Positions 35,701 to 45,709 of a stretch of DNA of 64,000 bases are shown piece after piece. The position numbers and the translations under genes are program-made. How positions within the stretch are numbered: the stretch's first letter is position 1; each line of letters opens with the position of its first letter. The notes under the pieces are model-generated. The model ran no database searches, was not told the DNA's origin, and saw nothing but the letters and a program-made list of their open reading frames with translations. Source of the DNA: Pteria penguin (taxonomy: Eukaryota > Mollusca > Bivalvia > Pterioida > Pteriidae); contig CM068586.1 of assembly GCA_035048485.1 (NCBI GenBank), forward strand, positions 33,606,563-33,670,562. The letters run 5' to 3'.

Positions 35701-38700
35701 TGACATACTTGTTTATGATGTACAGGTCTTGACATACTTGTTCATGATGTACAGGTCTTGACATACTTGTTTATGATGTTTGAGTCTTGACATACTTGTT
35801 TATGATGTACAGGTCTTGACATACTTGTTCATGATGTACAGGTCTTGACATACCTGTTTGTGATGTTTGAGTCTTGACATATCTGTTAATGATGTACAGG
35901 TCTTGACATACTGTATTCCCTTGTGTATAGTACGCATCTGTGTATAATACGCACCCCAAACTTTTGGAAAATAATTGGAGAAAAAGCCTACATCTCTCGT
36001 ATAATATGCAGGTAAAATTGCAGCATAAGCAAGTGATCAAGAACCTTAAGTTTACCTAGAAAAAATATCTGTATTACAAACAGATTTTACGTTACAGAAA
36101 ACACAATTGGTTACGCGTCTGAACCTTAGGATATTCAAAGACTGGGATAAACCCAGTTGCCGTAATAAAATTAACTTGTGATCCAAACATTGTGTTGATA
36201 CATATTAGAAAGGAAACTGTAAAGAATGGTAAATTAAATTGTAACAATTAGCCACTGTAATAAGCATTTTTTGATAAAATACCGGTAATGAAGTAAAGCT
36301 GCCACTTTCTATATATTTTATACTCGTTATCTCTAAGTGTCATTTATGTTTGTTCAAAATAAATTGATTAACACAGCAGTAAAGGTAGATGAAATGCGAA
36401 CAACCAATTATCCCAGTGGGGTGTACGGTTGACCGTGAAGCTATTTCACCTTGATCGATGATGGTAAGGTAATTGGATTGCAAAAGCACTTGTTACTTTA
36501 AAATATGCTAGTCTCATTTGTAAAAACATTTTCATTTCAGTGCATATTGTTAAATGTTAACCACAAGGAGGTAAAACTGTAATAATAATCTCTTTAGCAA
36601 GTGTCTAAAATCCATTTCAGTGGTCAAGTAAGGGTTCGCAAAGTCTAATGGTCATGTTCTGATCGTTGTCTGCGGGTTTTACTGCAATATCGCTGCGAAA
36701 ATATGAATTCTTTTACGTCTGGAAAAAGGTTCTTGTTTTAGATCTCATGTATAATACGCACCTGGAAAATCAAAGTCAGATTTTATGAAAAAAAGGTGCG
36801 TATTATACACGAGTGAATAAGGTAGCTGTTTATGATGTACAGGTCTTGACATACTTTTTATTATGTACGGGAATGGACATATATATAAAGTTAAAAGTAT
36901 GAATACACATTTCCAGTAGATCTTCACTGTCTCGGGGTTTATAGATTAATACATTTTGTATAAAACTATATTGCATTTATGTGTTTATCCTTTTTTTGTC
37001 AAGATATCGGTATTTATATAAATGACATGTCCATGTTGTTTATTCAGAAGTTAATTAAGATGACCATCTGGTACCATTTTTTCAGATGATGATTTAGATG
37101 ACAATCCTAATCAGAGTGACTTAGTGGAGCAGGCAGCAGAGATGTTGTATGGTTTGATCCACGCTAGATATATCATGACCAATCGTGGAATAGCACAGAT
37201 GGTAAGAGGGATAGAAAATTTTCTAATGGAAAATAGAGTTTTTGATTTACATAACAAGTCTTTTCCATGCGAATTAAATTACATTTTGAAGTAGAGCACA
37301 GTAATGACATTAGAAAAAAATTTTAAGGGGCATCATTTCTTTGTTGTATGATTTGGGCTCAAGATTATTTCACTCACATAATGATGATGTCTTCCTGATT
37401 CATTGCCTCCAATGAAGACTTATGCAGTGGAGCATACCAAACCATTGAGGGATGTATGTTTACGTCTACAGTGACACATGACCTATGATTTAAATATTTC
37501 ATCTCAAGGATAGAAACCCATAAGTCACTAATGGGGCATAATCAATCAGTCAGTCCAAAGCCATAAGTCACTAGTGGGGCATAACCAGTCAGTCAGTCCA
37601 GAGTCATAAGTCACTAGTGGGCATAATCAATCAGTCAATCCAAAGCCATAAGTCACTAGTGGGGCAAAATCAATCAGTCAGTCCAAAGCCATAAGTCACT
37701 AATGGGGCATAATCAGTCATTCAGTCCAAAGCCATAAGTCACTAGTGGGATATAATCAATCAGTCAGTCCAAAGCCATAAGTCACTAGTTGGACATAATC
37801 AATCAGTCAGTCTAAAGCCACAAGTCACTAATGGGGCATAATGAATCAGTCAGTCCAAAGCCTCAAGTCACTAATGGGGCATAATCAATCAGTCAGTCCA
37901 AAGCCACAAGTCACTAGTGGGACATAATCAGTCAGTCAATCCAAAGTCATAAGTCACTAGTGGTGCATAATCAATCAGTCAGTCCAAAGCCATAATTCAC
38001 TAGTAGGGCATAACCAAGCAGTCAGTCCAAAACCAATAATAACTGACTAATGCTGTTTCAGAGTCGCTTGAAAAGAGAAGCTATAGGCCTATAGGTCCCA
38101 GTTTTAAGAAGGAGTAAATGTAATCCAAATTAATGAAGCCTTCGATATATGAATATAAAGACTGATGTTTATCATTTGTGAAATGTCTATACATCATTGC
38201 ATGACTAAGGATGGATATAGTTTGTAGTTTGTAACAGTTTGAAATGTATTGAAGTCTGGGCTGTGTTTAACAGAAAGTAAATGTGTGATTTACCGTACTA
38301 CTCTTACATGTGTCTTTATAGATAGAGAAATGGCAGCAGGGAGACTTCGGTTATTGTCCACGTGTTTACTGTGAAAACCAACCAATGTTACCCATTGGTA
38401 AGTTGAAGCTATGTAGAGCTAAGTGCATGAAATGTTGTAAGCCAGTCTGAAAACTTAGTCAGCTATATTTTATCAGTAGTTCATTTTGTTGTCTTAATCA
38501 ATCTAAAGGGTTACATAAACTATGTATTATGTATTAGATTGAGTTTACATCTGTCAGAAAAATTTATCCAAATGGAACATATTTATCAGGTTTGGTTGAA
38601 TATTTAAAATGTTTAAGCATTTGAGATATTTAGCCCCTAGGCAACAGTGTTGCAGGGGGATATAGTAATGGTACTGTTTGAGTGTGTGCGTGCATACATG

Positions 38701-41597
38701 TGTCCATAACAAAACCTTGTAGACACGTTAGGAGTCACAGTTTTGGTCCTATTGGGTTCATACGTTTCATATAGTTTGGGTATAATGAGAGGAAGATCAT
38801 TATTTATTTTGGGGTTAAAGATTCAGAGGTTAAGGTCAATAGACGTCATCATAGAAAAGCCTTGTAGACCTGCTAGAAGTCACAGTTTTGGCCCTATTAA
38901 ATTCTACTTCACATATGGCTTTGATATAATGAGAGGAAGATCCCTATTGATTTTGGGGTCAAAGGACAAAGGTCAATGTCAATTTAGTACCATGGATTTT
39001 GCTGCCATGCTAGGGGATGTCATGTATGGCATTGCTGTTCTTGTATTTATGTTTGTGAATTATTGGTTTGTTCAGTACACAATGTAGTTGTCATACCATA
39101 GTAATGTTTTGGGCAGTTATGTGCTTATTATTGATAGAATCTGTTTTACAAGGATAAAAAAGCAAGCTAGAATTAAAACAAAATTCTGTGAGAGCAGAAA
39201 AGTAAAATTGCATGGCTTGTCACACATGTTCATTTTTCTTTCTTGAGGTGGAGAATCATTTCATCCTAGTTTCAATGTTACCTGCATAATTGTGTATACA
39301 TGTATATCTAAATGATAGTTTAAAAAATGCAAAGAAAATATGCAGACTTCACTTTCTCTTTATTTCTTGAACAGTGAACAATAATGGTTTATTTGATTGG
39401 AAAAATGCCCTTGACTTCCTGTTTTACCACTATTTAAAGGCAACTTTGAATTGAAAGTCAAATAGTTTTGTACCCTCTGTTATAATTCTCATTAGCTGAT
39501 CACAGTGAGGTCCACTAATTCTGTTCCTTAATTGCAGAACCTGTGCTGTGCAAATGAACGCCTGTTTTAATTTAAGTAGAAATATCAATTCTTTCATAAT
39601 GATTTAAGCACAAACTCATGTCACACATTGTAATACTGAAGGTTATTATGAAGGTATGTCAATTAACGATCAAGATTTTCTCACTCATTACAGAGTATAT
39701 GCATACTCAAAGAATGACTCTTTGAGGACCAAGTATTATCCAGATTCATGAACCCGGTATTGTTTGACTGCTTATACATGTAATGCCTTTCATCATGGTC
39801 ATGCTTGCAACATAGAATAGTGTGACTTAAATCAAGCTTTTGATTAACATAGATAGGACTGAGTGCTAACAAAAACAAATGGCTGAAAAGTTGGAGATGA
39901 AAGACGAAACTTCTTGCAAATGATGTGTGCGATGTTTTAGCGCGATAGAATAAGAAAAATGTGATATTTGTGGGGGAAAAATCGCGAGAATATCACAGTA
40001 TCATGGCCTAGGGTGATCCCTGCGTACACATGTATATTTAATGCCAATGTTGTGCTTTGATTTTTCTTTAACAAAGAGGTCTTTTTATATAATAAATATA
40101 ACCATACATTAGTTTAATCCAGATCCTTTCATCTCAGGTCTTTCTGATGTACCTGGTGAAGCCATGGTGAAACTGTATTGTCCAAAATGCCAAGATGTGT
40201 ACACGCCCAAGTCCTCAAGACATCACCATACAGATGGTGCTTACTTCGGAACAGGATTTCCTCACATGTTATTCATGGTACATCCTGAATATAGGCCAAA
40301 ACGGCCAGCTAATCAATTTGTTCCTAGGTAAGTCTTACTGATTTTTAAATAATTCTATTAAAAGTTATGTTGTGTACAGTAAAATTGTGATAGTTTTGTC
40401 AAGGTTAAGAAAGAGAAATGTTATACTTAAGTCTTGTACTAGCAATTAATTTCTGAGAGAGTCATTGAACCATTGTACAATAGACGTAACTTATTAATCA
40501 ACAAAATGACTCTTCTGATAATCAAAATTAAGTGTGAGGTACTATAAAATTGTATTAGTCATTTCTAAATCTTGATGGTCTTGATAATGAAGAATGATCT
40601 CCATTCAAGAAAAAGTAACATGTCTTTGTATTAAGAGGTAAAATGCATAGATTAAGTTCACATGGTAAATAAAGGTGGTGTAGCCTAGTGGTATCACGCT
40701 AGCCTCCTGATTGGGAGGCCGGGGTTCGAGTCCTGCTCTGGTAATGCCGGTGTCCTGTCTTTCGGATGAGACAGTAAAAGCCGAGGCCCCATGTCATGGT
40801 ATGCATGGCACGTTAAAGATCCGTCACTGCTTCGGAAGGGTCCGTTTCAAAGGTCAAAATTTGTATGCCCCGCTTCAGGCAGATGCCGTCACCATATACG
40901 TGAAATATTGGTGGTGTGACGTTAAAAAAAAATCAATCAATCAATCACATGGTAAATAAATTAACAGACTTGTTTGCTACTTTCATTATAAGGTGTCCTG
41001 TTTTCTTCAGTAACTTATATTTAGCTGGAGTTGTACTTTAGACTTGCATACAGATTAAAGATTTGGGGACATCAAGTTTTTGGACTGTCTATCTGCTTGT
41101 CTGTAGCAACAAAAAAAATTTAACAGTCCCCATAACTTCTCAACTGTGAGAGATAGGGCTTTCATACTTCACATTCCTTGTAACAAGACCTTTCTGTCGG
41201 TACAGTAATTTTTTATCTTGTGACTTTGACTCTGACCTTTGACCTACATTTCAGAACTTTAAAATTGTAACTTTTGAATCGTAAGAGGTAGGGCTTTCAT
41301 ATTTCACATGTGTATTCCTTGTGACAAGACCATATTGTTGATACAATAGTTTTTGACCTTGACTGTGACATTTCGATTTTTTTTTTAAACATTTTTGCTA
41401 GAATAAGCAGAAGGATGCCATCAATGGAAAATGCATGTAAGAAGGAAGTATGGATCAAGAAAAGTTTAATATTATGTCTTTTTTTCAGACTATATGGTTT
41501 CAAAATACATCCACTTGCATACAACTTACAGTATCAGGCAGCTGGTAATTTCAAAATGCCCATGAGAGGTCTAGGACATAATAGCAGTAAGCGCTAA
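32646..41597 (+). CDS. CSNK2B: Casein kinase 2 regulatory subunit beta, complete, six coding exons
   Basis: Joined exons 32646-32717, 34421-34523, 37086-37201, 38322-38397, 40138-40327 and 41489-41597 give 666 nt, 221 aa, with consistent phases and GT-AG introns. CK2 beta dimerises and holds two catalytic alpha subunits in the CK2 tetramer, setting stability and substrate choice in nucleus and cytoplasm. Visible hallmarks, in the numbering of the human protein: N-terminal [10 protein letters not shown] with Ser2-4 (autophosphorylation sites), Arg47-x-x-Leu50 destruction-box motif, acidic loop DLEPDDDLDD at 55-64, zinc-binding Cys109, Cys114, Cys137 and Cys140, and the [20 protein letters not shown] block. 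The usual animal length is about 215; the extra residues lie in a divergent C-terminal tail ending [10 protein letters not shown]. Introns of 1.1-2.6 kb are filled with repeats. The ATG is fixed by the conserved N terminus. Confidence 0.97.
32737..33256. repeat. Tandem duplication in CSNK2B intron 1, one copy carrying a MITE
   Basis: A host unit of about 138 bp, beginning 'aaactgtagatatttaa' and ending 'aaaccaatgagctgtttata', occurs twice: 32737-33117 (interrupted by the 252-bp MITE) and 33118-33256 (uninterrupted). The flanking halves are nearly identical. Confidence 0.9.
32774..33025. mobile_element. 252-bp MITE in CSNK2B intron 1
   Basis: Inverted ends TACAGTACAGTCC-GG(A/G)... match 22 of 24 positions (32774-32797 against 33002-33025), with TA at both edges. 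The adjacent tandem duplicate (33118-33255) shows the same host sequence without the element, an 'empty site' that confirms the borders. Confidence 0.9.
33390..33480 (-). mobile_element. tRNA-like SINE (family B), copy 1
   Basis: Minus-strand tRNA-like head with A-box-like 'agatagctcaatgatgagag' and B-box-like 'gagttcaattcc', followed outward by 'tgacgtatgctgg', shared with the copy at 33588. Confidence 0.6.
33555..33670 (-). mobile_element. tRNA-like SINE (family B), copy 2
   Basis: Minus strand reads GGCCTGGATAGCTCAATGGT, then a tRNA-like stretch with 'gggtttgactcc' as B box. It lies about 200 bp from copy 1 in the same orientation and ends in 'ttgtaacgggtagggtgaaa'-like sequence also present near copy 1. 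Confidence 0.65.
33706..34070. mobile_element. 365-bp fold-back element in CSNK2B intron 1
   Basis: Long arms: 'aatctgattaaaaccatat' and 'cgcttctctttttgtcccat' on the left answer 'atggttttaatcagatt' and 'gggaaaaatagagaagcgga' on the right. Inner matches ('aactctgat'/'atcagagtt' and 'ggtcat'/'atgacc') extend the pairing to about 100 bp per arm. No coding frame. Confidence 0.85.
34421..34523 (+). CDS. CSNK2B: CSNK2B coding exon 2 (residues 25-58 and first base of 59)
   Basis: Follows acceptor 'tttgatcag' and ends in phase 1 before gtaaga at 34524. Encodes [18 protein letters not shown] and on through the Arg47-Gln-Ala-Leu50 motif to the start of the acidic loop. Its last 43 nt are the founder of the repeat that follows in the intron. 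Confidence 0.95.
34559..35125 (+). repeat. Tandem decayed copies of the CSNK2B exon 2 end and its donor site
   Basis: About nine units of roughly 60-75 bp resemble exon 2 nt 34481-34523 plus the next 25-30 nt of intron. The clearest is 34692-34734 (cactataaacaagcctta, ending aaaaccag), the same 43-nt length as the exon end and followed by GTAAGA at 34735. Others begin near 34559, 34629, 34746, 34819, 34886, 34938, 35005 and 35082. The unit at 34938 also keeps caggtaaga. Frames within the copies are broken. Reading past the true donor meets TAA at about 34551, so use of a downstream copy donor would truncate the protein. Confidence 0.85.
35345..35910. repeat. 29-bp minisatellite in CSNK2B intron 2
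   Basis: About 18 units of 'ggtcttgacatacttgttta' plus 'tgatgtaca', with 'tgtttgagt' variants. A final unit resumes at 36825-36865 after an inserted element. Confidence 0.95.
35911..36822. mobile_element. 912-bp mariner-like non-autonomous element nested in the 29-bp array
   Basis: Ends CTGTATTCCCTTGTGTATAG and, inverted, CCTTATTCACTCGTGTATAA, continuing as TACGCA on both sides. Each end is bordered by TA (35909-35910, 36823-36824), and the 29-bp array is split between 'cttgacata' and 'gctgtttatgatgtacagg'. TA duplication fits Tc1/mariner-type insertion. No transposase frame remains. Confidence 0.85.
37086..37201 (+). CDS. CSNK2B: CSNK2B coding exon 3 (residues 59-97)
   Basis: After acceptor 'ttttttcag', phase 1 in and phase 0 out, donor gtaaga at 37202. 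Encodes [20 protein letters not shown] and on to TNRGIAQM. The acidic loop here is Asp-only where vertebrates have mixed Asp/Glu. Confidence 0.96.
37405..37490 (-). mobile_element. SINE family A body fragment in CSNK2B intron 3
   Basis: Minus-oriented fragment with 'attgagggatgtatgtttac' and 'acagtgacacatgacc', close to the SINE body at 51480-51520. No head or tail. Confidence 0.5.
37515..38035. repeat. 43-bp minisatellite in CSNK2B intron 3
   Basis: About 12 units of 'ccataagtcactagtggggc' plus 'ataatcaatcagtcagtccaaag'; the motif 'taagtcacta' recurs at 37521 and 37564. The 'aatcaatcagtcagtc' part resembles the SINE tail repeat, so the array may have grown from the adjoining SINE fragment. 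Confidence 0.92.
38322..38397 (+). CDS. CSNK2B: CSNK2B coding exon 4 (residues 98-122 and first base of 123)
   Basis: After acceptor 'tctttatag', donor gtaagt at 38398, phase 0 in and 1 out. Encodes [20 protein letters not shown] and PMLPI, with the first zinc-binding pair Cys109 and Cys114. Confidence 0.96.
38630..39000 (+). repeat. Interspersed repeat with two internal units, CSNK2B intron 4
   Basis: 'ggagtcacagttttggtcct' and 'ataatgagaggaagatc' recur about 145 bp apart, with 'gattttggggtcaaagg' and 'ggtcaa-gtcaa'. The same phrases ('gagaggaagaaccctattga', 'aaggtcaaaggtcaaggtca') occur at 50480-50720. No coding content. Confidence 0.7.
40138..40327 (+). CDS. CSNK2B: CSNK2B coding exon 5 (residues 123-185 and two bases of 186)
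   Basis: After acceptor 'catctcag', donor gtaagt at 40328, phase 1 in and 2 out. Encodes the second zinc pair (YCPKC, Cys137 and Cys140) and the [20 protein letters not shown] block, ending [11 protein letters not shown]. This is the most conserved exon. Confidence 0.97.
40674..40944 (+). mobile_element. Full-length SINE family A in CSNK2B intron 5 with perfect 16-bp target duplication
   Basis: Head 'ggtggtgtagcctagtggta' with B box GGTTCGAGTCC, full body, and short AATC tail. TCACATGGTAAATAAA flanks it at 40658-40673 and 40945-40960. The intact duplication marks a recent insertion and fixes both ends of the family. Confidence 0.95.
41055..41400. repeat. Interspersed repeat with two internal units, CSNK2B intron 5
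   Basis: 'agagatagggctttcatact' and 'agaggtagggctttcatatt' recur about 135 bp apart, each followed by 'tccttgt-acaagacc' and a 'gaccttgac'-type stretch. Related in style to 38630-39000 and 50380-51005. Confidence 0.7.
41489..41597 (+). CDS. CSNK2B: CSNK2B coding exon 6 (residues 186-221 and stop)
   Basis: After acceptor 'tttttttcag', phase 2 in, TAA at 41595-41597. Encodes [20 protein letters not shown] then [15 protein letters not shown]. The tail after about residue 207 diverges from vertebrates. A possible ATTAAA polyadenylation signal lies at 41982; no AATAAA is seen before the satellite. Confidence 0.96.
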
Positions 41598-42064
41598 TTA
41601 TAGACACAGAAAGGAATCTTCGTAGATCTTACCAGGATGCATCGTTATATATACATCAAGCCAAGTGCTACCTTCGAATGATATGTGGCATTTTACGAGA
41701 ATATATTCATGTGAAGTTAATGTGAGATTAAGTTTATATCGTGAGCTAAGTTGTATAAGTACATGTCAACAATACATCTGTTAGAACTATTCTCAGCTTC
41801 AGATTATACACTTTTATGATTATCATATGATTTATTCCAAATTTAGTTGAACAGCCCTTAATATTTTGTTATAAATAGTACAGGACTCAGTTAAGCAACA
41901 TAAAGTGCTGAATTAGTTATACAAAGACTATTATATCAGAATTATACCTAATCCTATCATCAGTGTTTTGTTTTGTTTTGATTAAACTTTTTCTACATTG
42001 CTGAGTGTTTGCTTATGAATTAACCACATCATGAATTTTGTCATACTTTTATTAACTGCTGCCA

Positions 42065-42107
42065 TGTGTGCACTGGTGTCCTGTCTTTCGATGAGACAGT
42101 AAAAACA
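42065..42107 (+). mobile_element. SINE family A fragment at the satellite border
   Basis: 'cactggtgtcctgtctttcg' and 'atgagacagtaaaa' match the SINE body exactly. It is cut off about 15 bp before the 35-bp array begins. Confidence 0.75.
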
Positions 42108-42123
42108 TAAATTTTGTGATGCA

Positions 42124-44385
42124 GTAGGTAATATAGTCCTGACACTGACCACCTCCATATAGGTAATATAATCCTGACACTGACCACCTCCATATAGGTA
42201 ATATAGTCCTGGCACTGACTACCTCCATGTAGGTAATATAGTCCTGGCACTGACCACCTCCATATAGGTAATATAGTCCTGACACTGACCCCCTCCATAT
42301 AGGTAATATAGTCCTGGCACTGACCACCTCCATATAGGTAATATAGTCCTGACACTGACCCCCTCCATATAGGTAATATAGTCCTGGCACTGACCACCTC
42401 CATATAGGTAATATAGTCCTGACACTGACCTCCTCCATGTAGGTAATATAGTCCTGGCACTGACTACCTCCATATAGGTGATATAGTCCTGGCACTGACC
42501 ACCTCCATGTAGGTAATATAGTCCTGGCACTGACCACATCCATGTAGGTAATATAGTCCTGGTACTGACCACCCCCATATAGGTAATATAGTCCTAGCAC
42601 TGACCACCTCCATATAGGTAATATAGTCCTGACAATTACTACCTCCATGTAGGTAATATAGTCCTGGCACTGACCAAATTCATATAGGTGATATAGTCCT
42701 GGCACTGACCACCTCCATGTAGGTAATAAAGTCCTGACACTTGCTACCTCCATGTAGGTAATATAGTCCTGGCACTGACCAAATTCATATAGGTGATATA
42801 GTCCTGGCACTGACCACCTCCATATAGGTAATATAGTCCTGACACTTACTACCTCCATGTAGGTAATATAGTCCTGGCACTGACCAAATTCATATAGGTG
42901 ATACAGTCCTGGCACTGACCACCTCCATGTAGGTAATATAGTCCTGGCACTGACCACCTCCATGTAGGTAATATAGTCCTGGCACTGACCACCTTCATAT
43001 AGGTGATATAGTCCTGGCACTGACCACCTCCATATAGGTAATATAGTCCTGGCACTGACCACCTCCATGTAGGTGATGTAGTCCTGGCACTGACCACCTT
43101 CATATAGGTGATATAGTCCTGGCACTGACCACCTCCATATAGGTAATATAGTCCTGGCACTGACCACCTCCATGTAGGTGATGTAGTCCTGGCACTGACC
43201 AAATTCATATAGGAGATATAGTCCTGGCACTGACCACCTCCATGTAGGTAATATAGTCCTGGCACTGACCAAATTCATATAGGTGATATAGTCCTGGCAC
43301 TGACCAAATTCATATAGGTTATATAGTCCTGGCACTGACCACCTCCATGTAGTTAATATAGTCCTGGCACTGACCACCTCCATGTAGTTAATATAGTCCT
43401 GGCACTGACCACCTCCATGTAGGTAATATAGTCCTGGCACTGACCACCTCCATGTAGGTAATATAGTCCTGGCACTGACCAAATTCATATAGGTGATATA
43501 GTCCTGGCACTGACCAAATTCATATAGGTGATATAGTCCTGGCACTGACCACCTCCATGTAGGTAATATAGTCCTGACACTGACCACCTCCATGTAGGTA
43601 ATATAGTCCTAGCACTGACCACCTCCATATAGGTAATATAGTCCTGGCACTGACCACCTCCATATAGGTAATATAGTCCTGACACTGACCTCCTCCATGT
43701 AGGTAATATAGTCCTAGCACTGACCACCTCCATGTAGGTAATATAGTCCTGGCACTGACCACCTCCATATAGGTAATATAGTCCTGGCACTGACCACCTC
43801 CATGTAGGTAATATAGTCCTGGCACTGACCACCTCCATATAGGCAATATAGTCCTGGCACTGACCACCTCCATATAGGTGATATAGTCCTGGCACTGACC
43901 ACCTCCATGTAGGTGATGTAGTCCTGGCACTGACCAAATTCATATAGGAGATATAGTCCTGGCACTGACCACCTCCATGTAGGTAATATAGTCCTGGCAC
44001 TGACCACCTCCATGTAGGTAATATAGTCCTGGCACTGATCAACACTATATAGGTTATATAGTCTTGACAATGTCCACCTCCATAGAGTTGATATAGTCCT
44101 GGCACTTACCACCTTCATAGAGGTGATATAGTCCTGGCACTTACCACCTCCATATAAGTGATATACTCCTGGCACTGGCCACCTCCATATAGGTGATATA
44201 CTCCTGGCATTGGCCACCTCCATGTAGGTTATATAGTCCTGGCACTGACCACCTCCATATATGTGATGTAGTCCTGGCACTGACCACCTCCATATATGTG
44301 ATGTAGTCCTGGCACTGACCACTTCCATATAGGTAATATGGTCCTGGCAGTGACCACCTACATATAGATGATATAGTCCTGGCAT
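42124..44385. repeat. 35-bp satellite array, about 65 units, 3' of CSNK2B
   Basis: Unit 'aggtaatatagtcctggcac' plus 'tgaccacctccatat'. Main variants carry 'aaattcatat', 'catgt' or 'gacactgac'. Longer blocks recur, for example the 'accaaattcatataggagat' unit and its neighbours at 43198 and 43935, showing multi-unit duplication. All minus-strand frames stay open for long spans (up to 513 codons) because three units (105 bp) make a 35-codon stop-free cycle in every frame. I do not call these genes. Confidence 0.95.
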
Positions 44386-44454
44386 GGCATTAAATGTCAG
44401 TTAAGATTATGTATTAACATTTACCGGACCAAATACGCTGTGAGAGTGTTAGTT

Positions 44455-44700
44455 TTTTAAGCCAATGTAGCTCGGAGGACGAGGTCCTGGGTTCGACTCC
44501 CGCCTTGGACACAACGGTGTTTTGTCTTTAGGACGAGTTAGTAAAAACCCAGGTCCCATGTCACGGTAGGCGTGGCTCATAATTTTAACATCCCTCACTG
44601 CTTCGGGAGGGTATGTTGTTAAGGTATAAATTTCTATGTAGTGCATCAGGCAGATGCCGTCACCATATACGTGTAATGATCACTGAGTGAAGTAAAGAAT
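44455..44700 (+). mobile_element. SINE family A, 5'-damaged
   Basis: Begins inside the head ('caatgtagctcggaggacga'), with B-box GGTTCGACTCC, and keeps the body through 'catcaggcagatgccgtcac' and 'gaagtaaagaata'. There is no long AATC tail. Confidence 0.8.
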
Positions 44701-44924
44701 ACAGACAATTTTGGCATAAAAATTTTATTCAAAACCTTTTTTATCATATATAAAATGTTTCAAATGAAACATTTCAATAAGTAATACAATTCTGAAAGAC
44801 TTGCTGAAACATGAGAATTAGTAAGGTAAGTAAATCTGCGCTTTTCAAGATTTGAGTATTAATTCTACAGACCTCCAAGATCAGCGTTACCGAGTATTTA
44901 TCATACATCGTTGTTTTTTTCTTT

Positions 44925-45070
44925 TGCGGGGGTGGGGGTGGGGGGTTTCGAGGGGTGAATTTTGTCGATTTTGGCAGAAAATGGGCCAAAATACAGGGTT
45001 TTGGGGAAAATTTTGGGACACTGCCGGGGGCGGGCGCCCCGTGCGCTCCCCTCTAAATCCGCCACTGAGT
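44925..45070. mobile_element. G-rich MITE-like fragment
   Basis: Begins with G-rich 'gcgggggtgggggtgggggg' and ends 'tctaaatccgccactgag', an ending shared by the GGATCC/GGATTT-type elements. Open frames on both strands are incidental. Confidence 0.45.
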
Positions 45071-45532
45071 ATTTTCACATTGCTATATTTGGTTTTGTTA
45101 TGTTAGGAAAACACTCAACACAGCAAATATCACTTAAAGTCTTTTCTTTCCTGCAAGTCTGCATGCGAGATTGAAACAGGACAAGTGGACACGTGAGCGA
45201 GAGTAATATTAAATATATCTGTGGTCTTGTCTACATACTGCGATTTCGGTTTCATTCACTTTACTATGCTCGTGGACGTATTCCTGATACAATCAATACC
45301 GTTCACTATTCTTATCTCTTTGAACTTTTTCTACATCTTTAAGTTTCACTTATTGAATTTTGAACATTTCATTCACTTCATTGTACATTTCAGATGACCA
45401 CCTGTCCTATGTCCGTATTATTTGGGATTTTTTTTTATCCCACCTTTAAAACAAAATCTGAAGAACAAGAAAGGATACATGATAGTACCCTATTTATCCT
45501 GCTGAACTCACCCCCGTGACTAATAGTCCTTT

Positions 45533-45598
45533 GGGAATGAGAATCGAACCAGCAGCCTTTCTATTCCGAGTCCAACACTCCAGCTATTCAGCAAAATC
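45533..45598 (-). mobile_element. tRNA-like repeat downstream of the HtrL/YibB-like gene
   Basis: Minus strand: 'tgaatagctggagtgttgga' (A-box-like), then 'ctggttcgattc' (B box). Length suits a tRNA-derived SINE head. No matching acceptor stem is visible, so it is not called a tRNA gene. Confidence 0.4.
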
Positions 45599-45709
45599 AG
45601 AATTTTAAATAATGCAGTACTGATACTGATCTTTGTCTCAATTTCATCTTTTAACCTCATGCGATTTTTTTCTCGCTCATAGTCCATACCAATGACGTTA
45701 CCAACATTC

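Noticed and set aside
42052..43593. 513-codon minus-strand open frame ending near the CSNK2B 3' side
   Set aside because: It is produced by the 35-bp satellite; other minus-strand frames are equally open, and there is no start context, splice site or known domain.
45533..45598. Possible tRNA gene on the minus strand
   Set aside because: Good A-box-like and B-box sequences but no 7-bp acceptor pairing; kept as a tRNA-like repeat.
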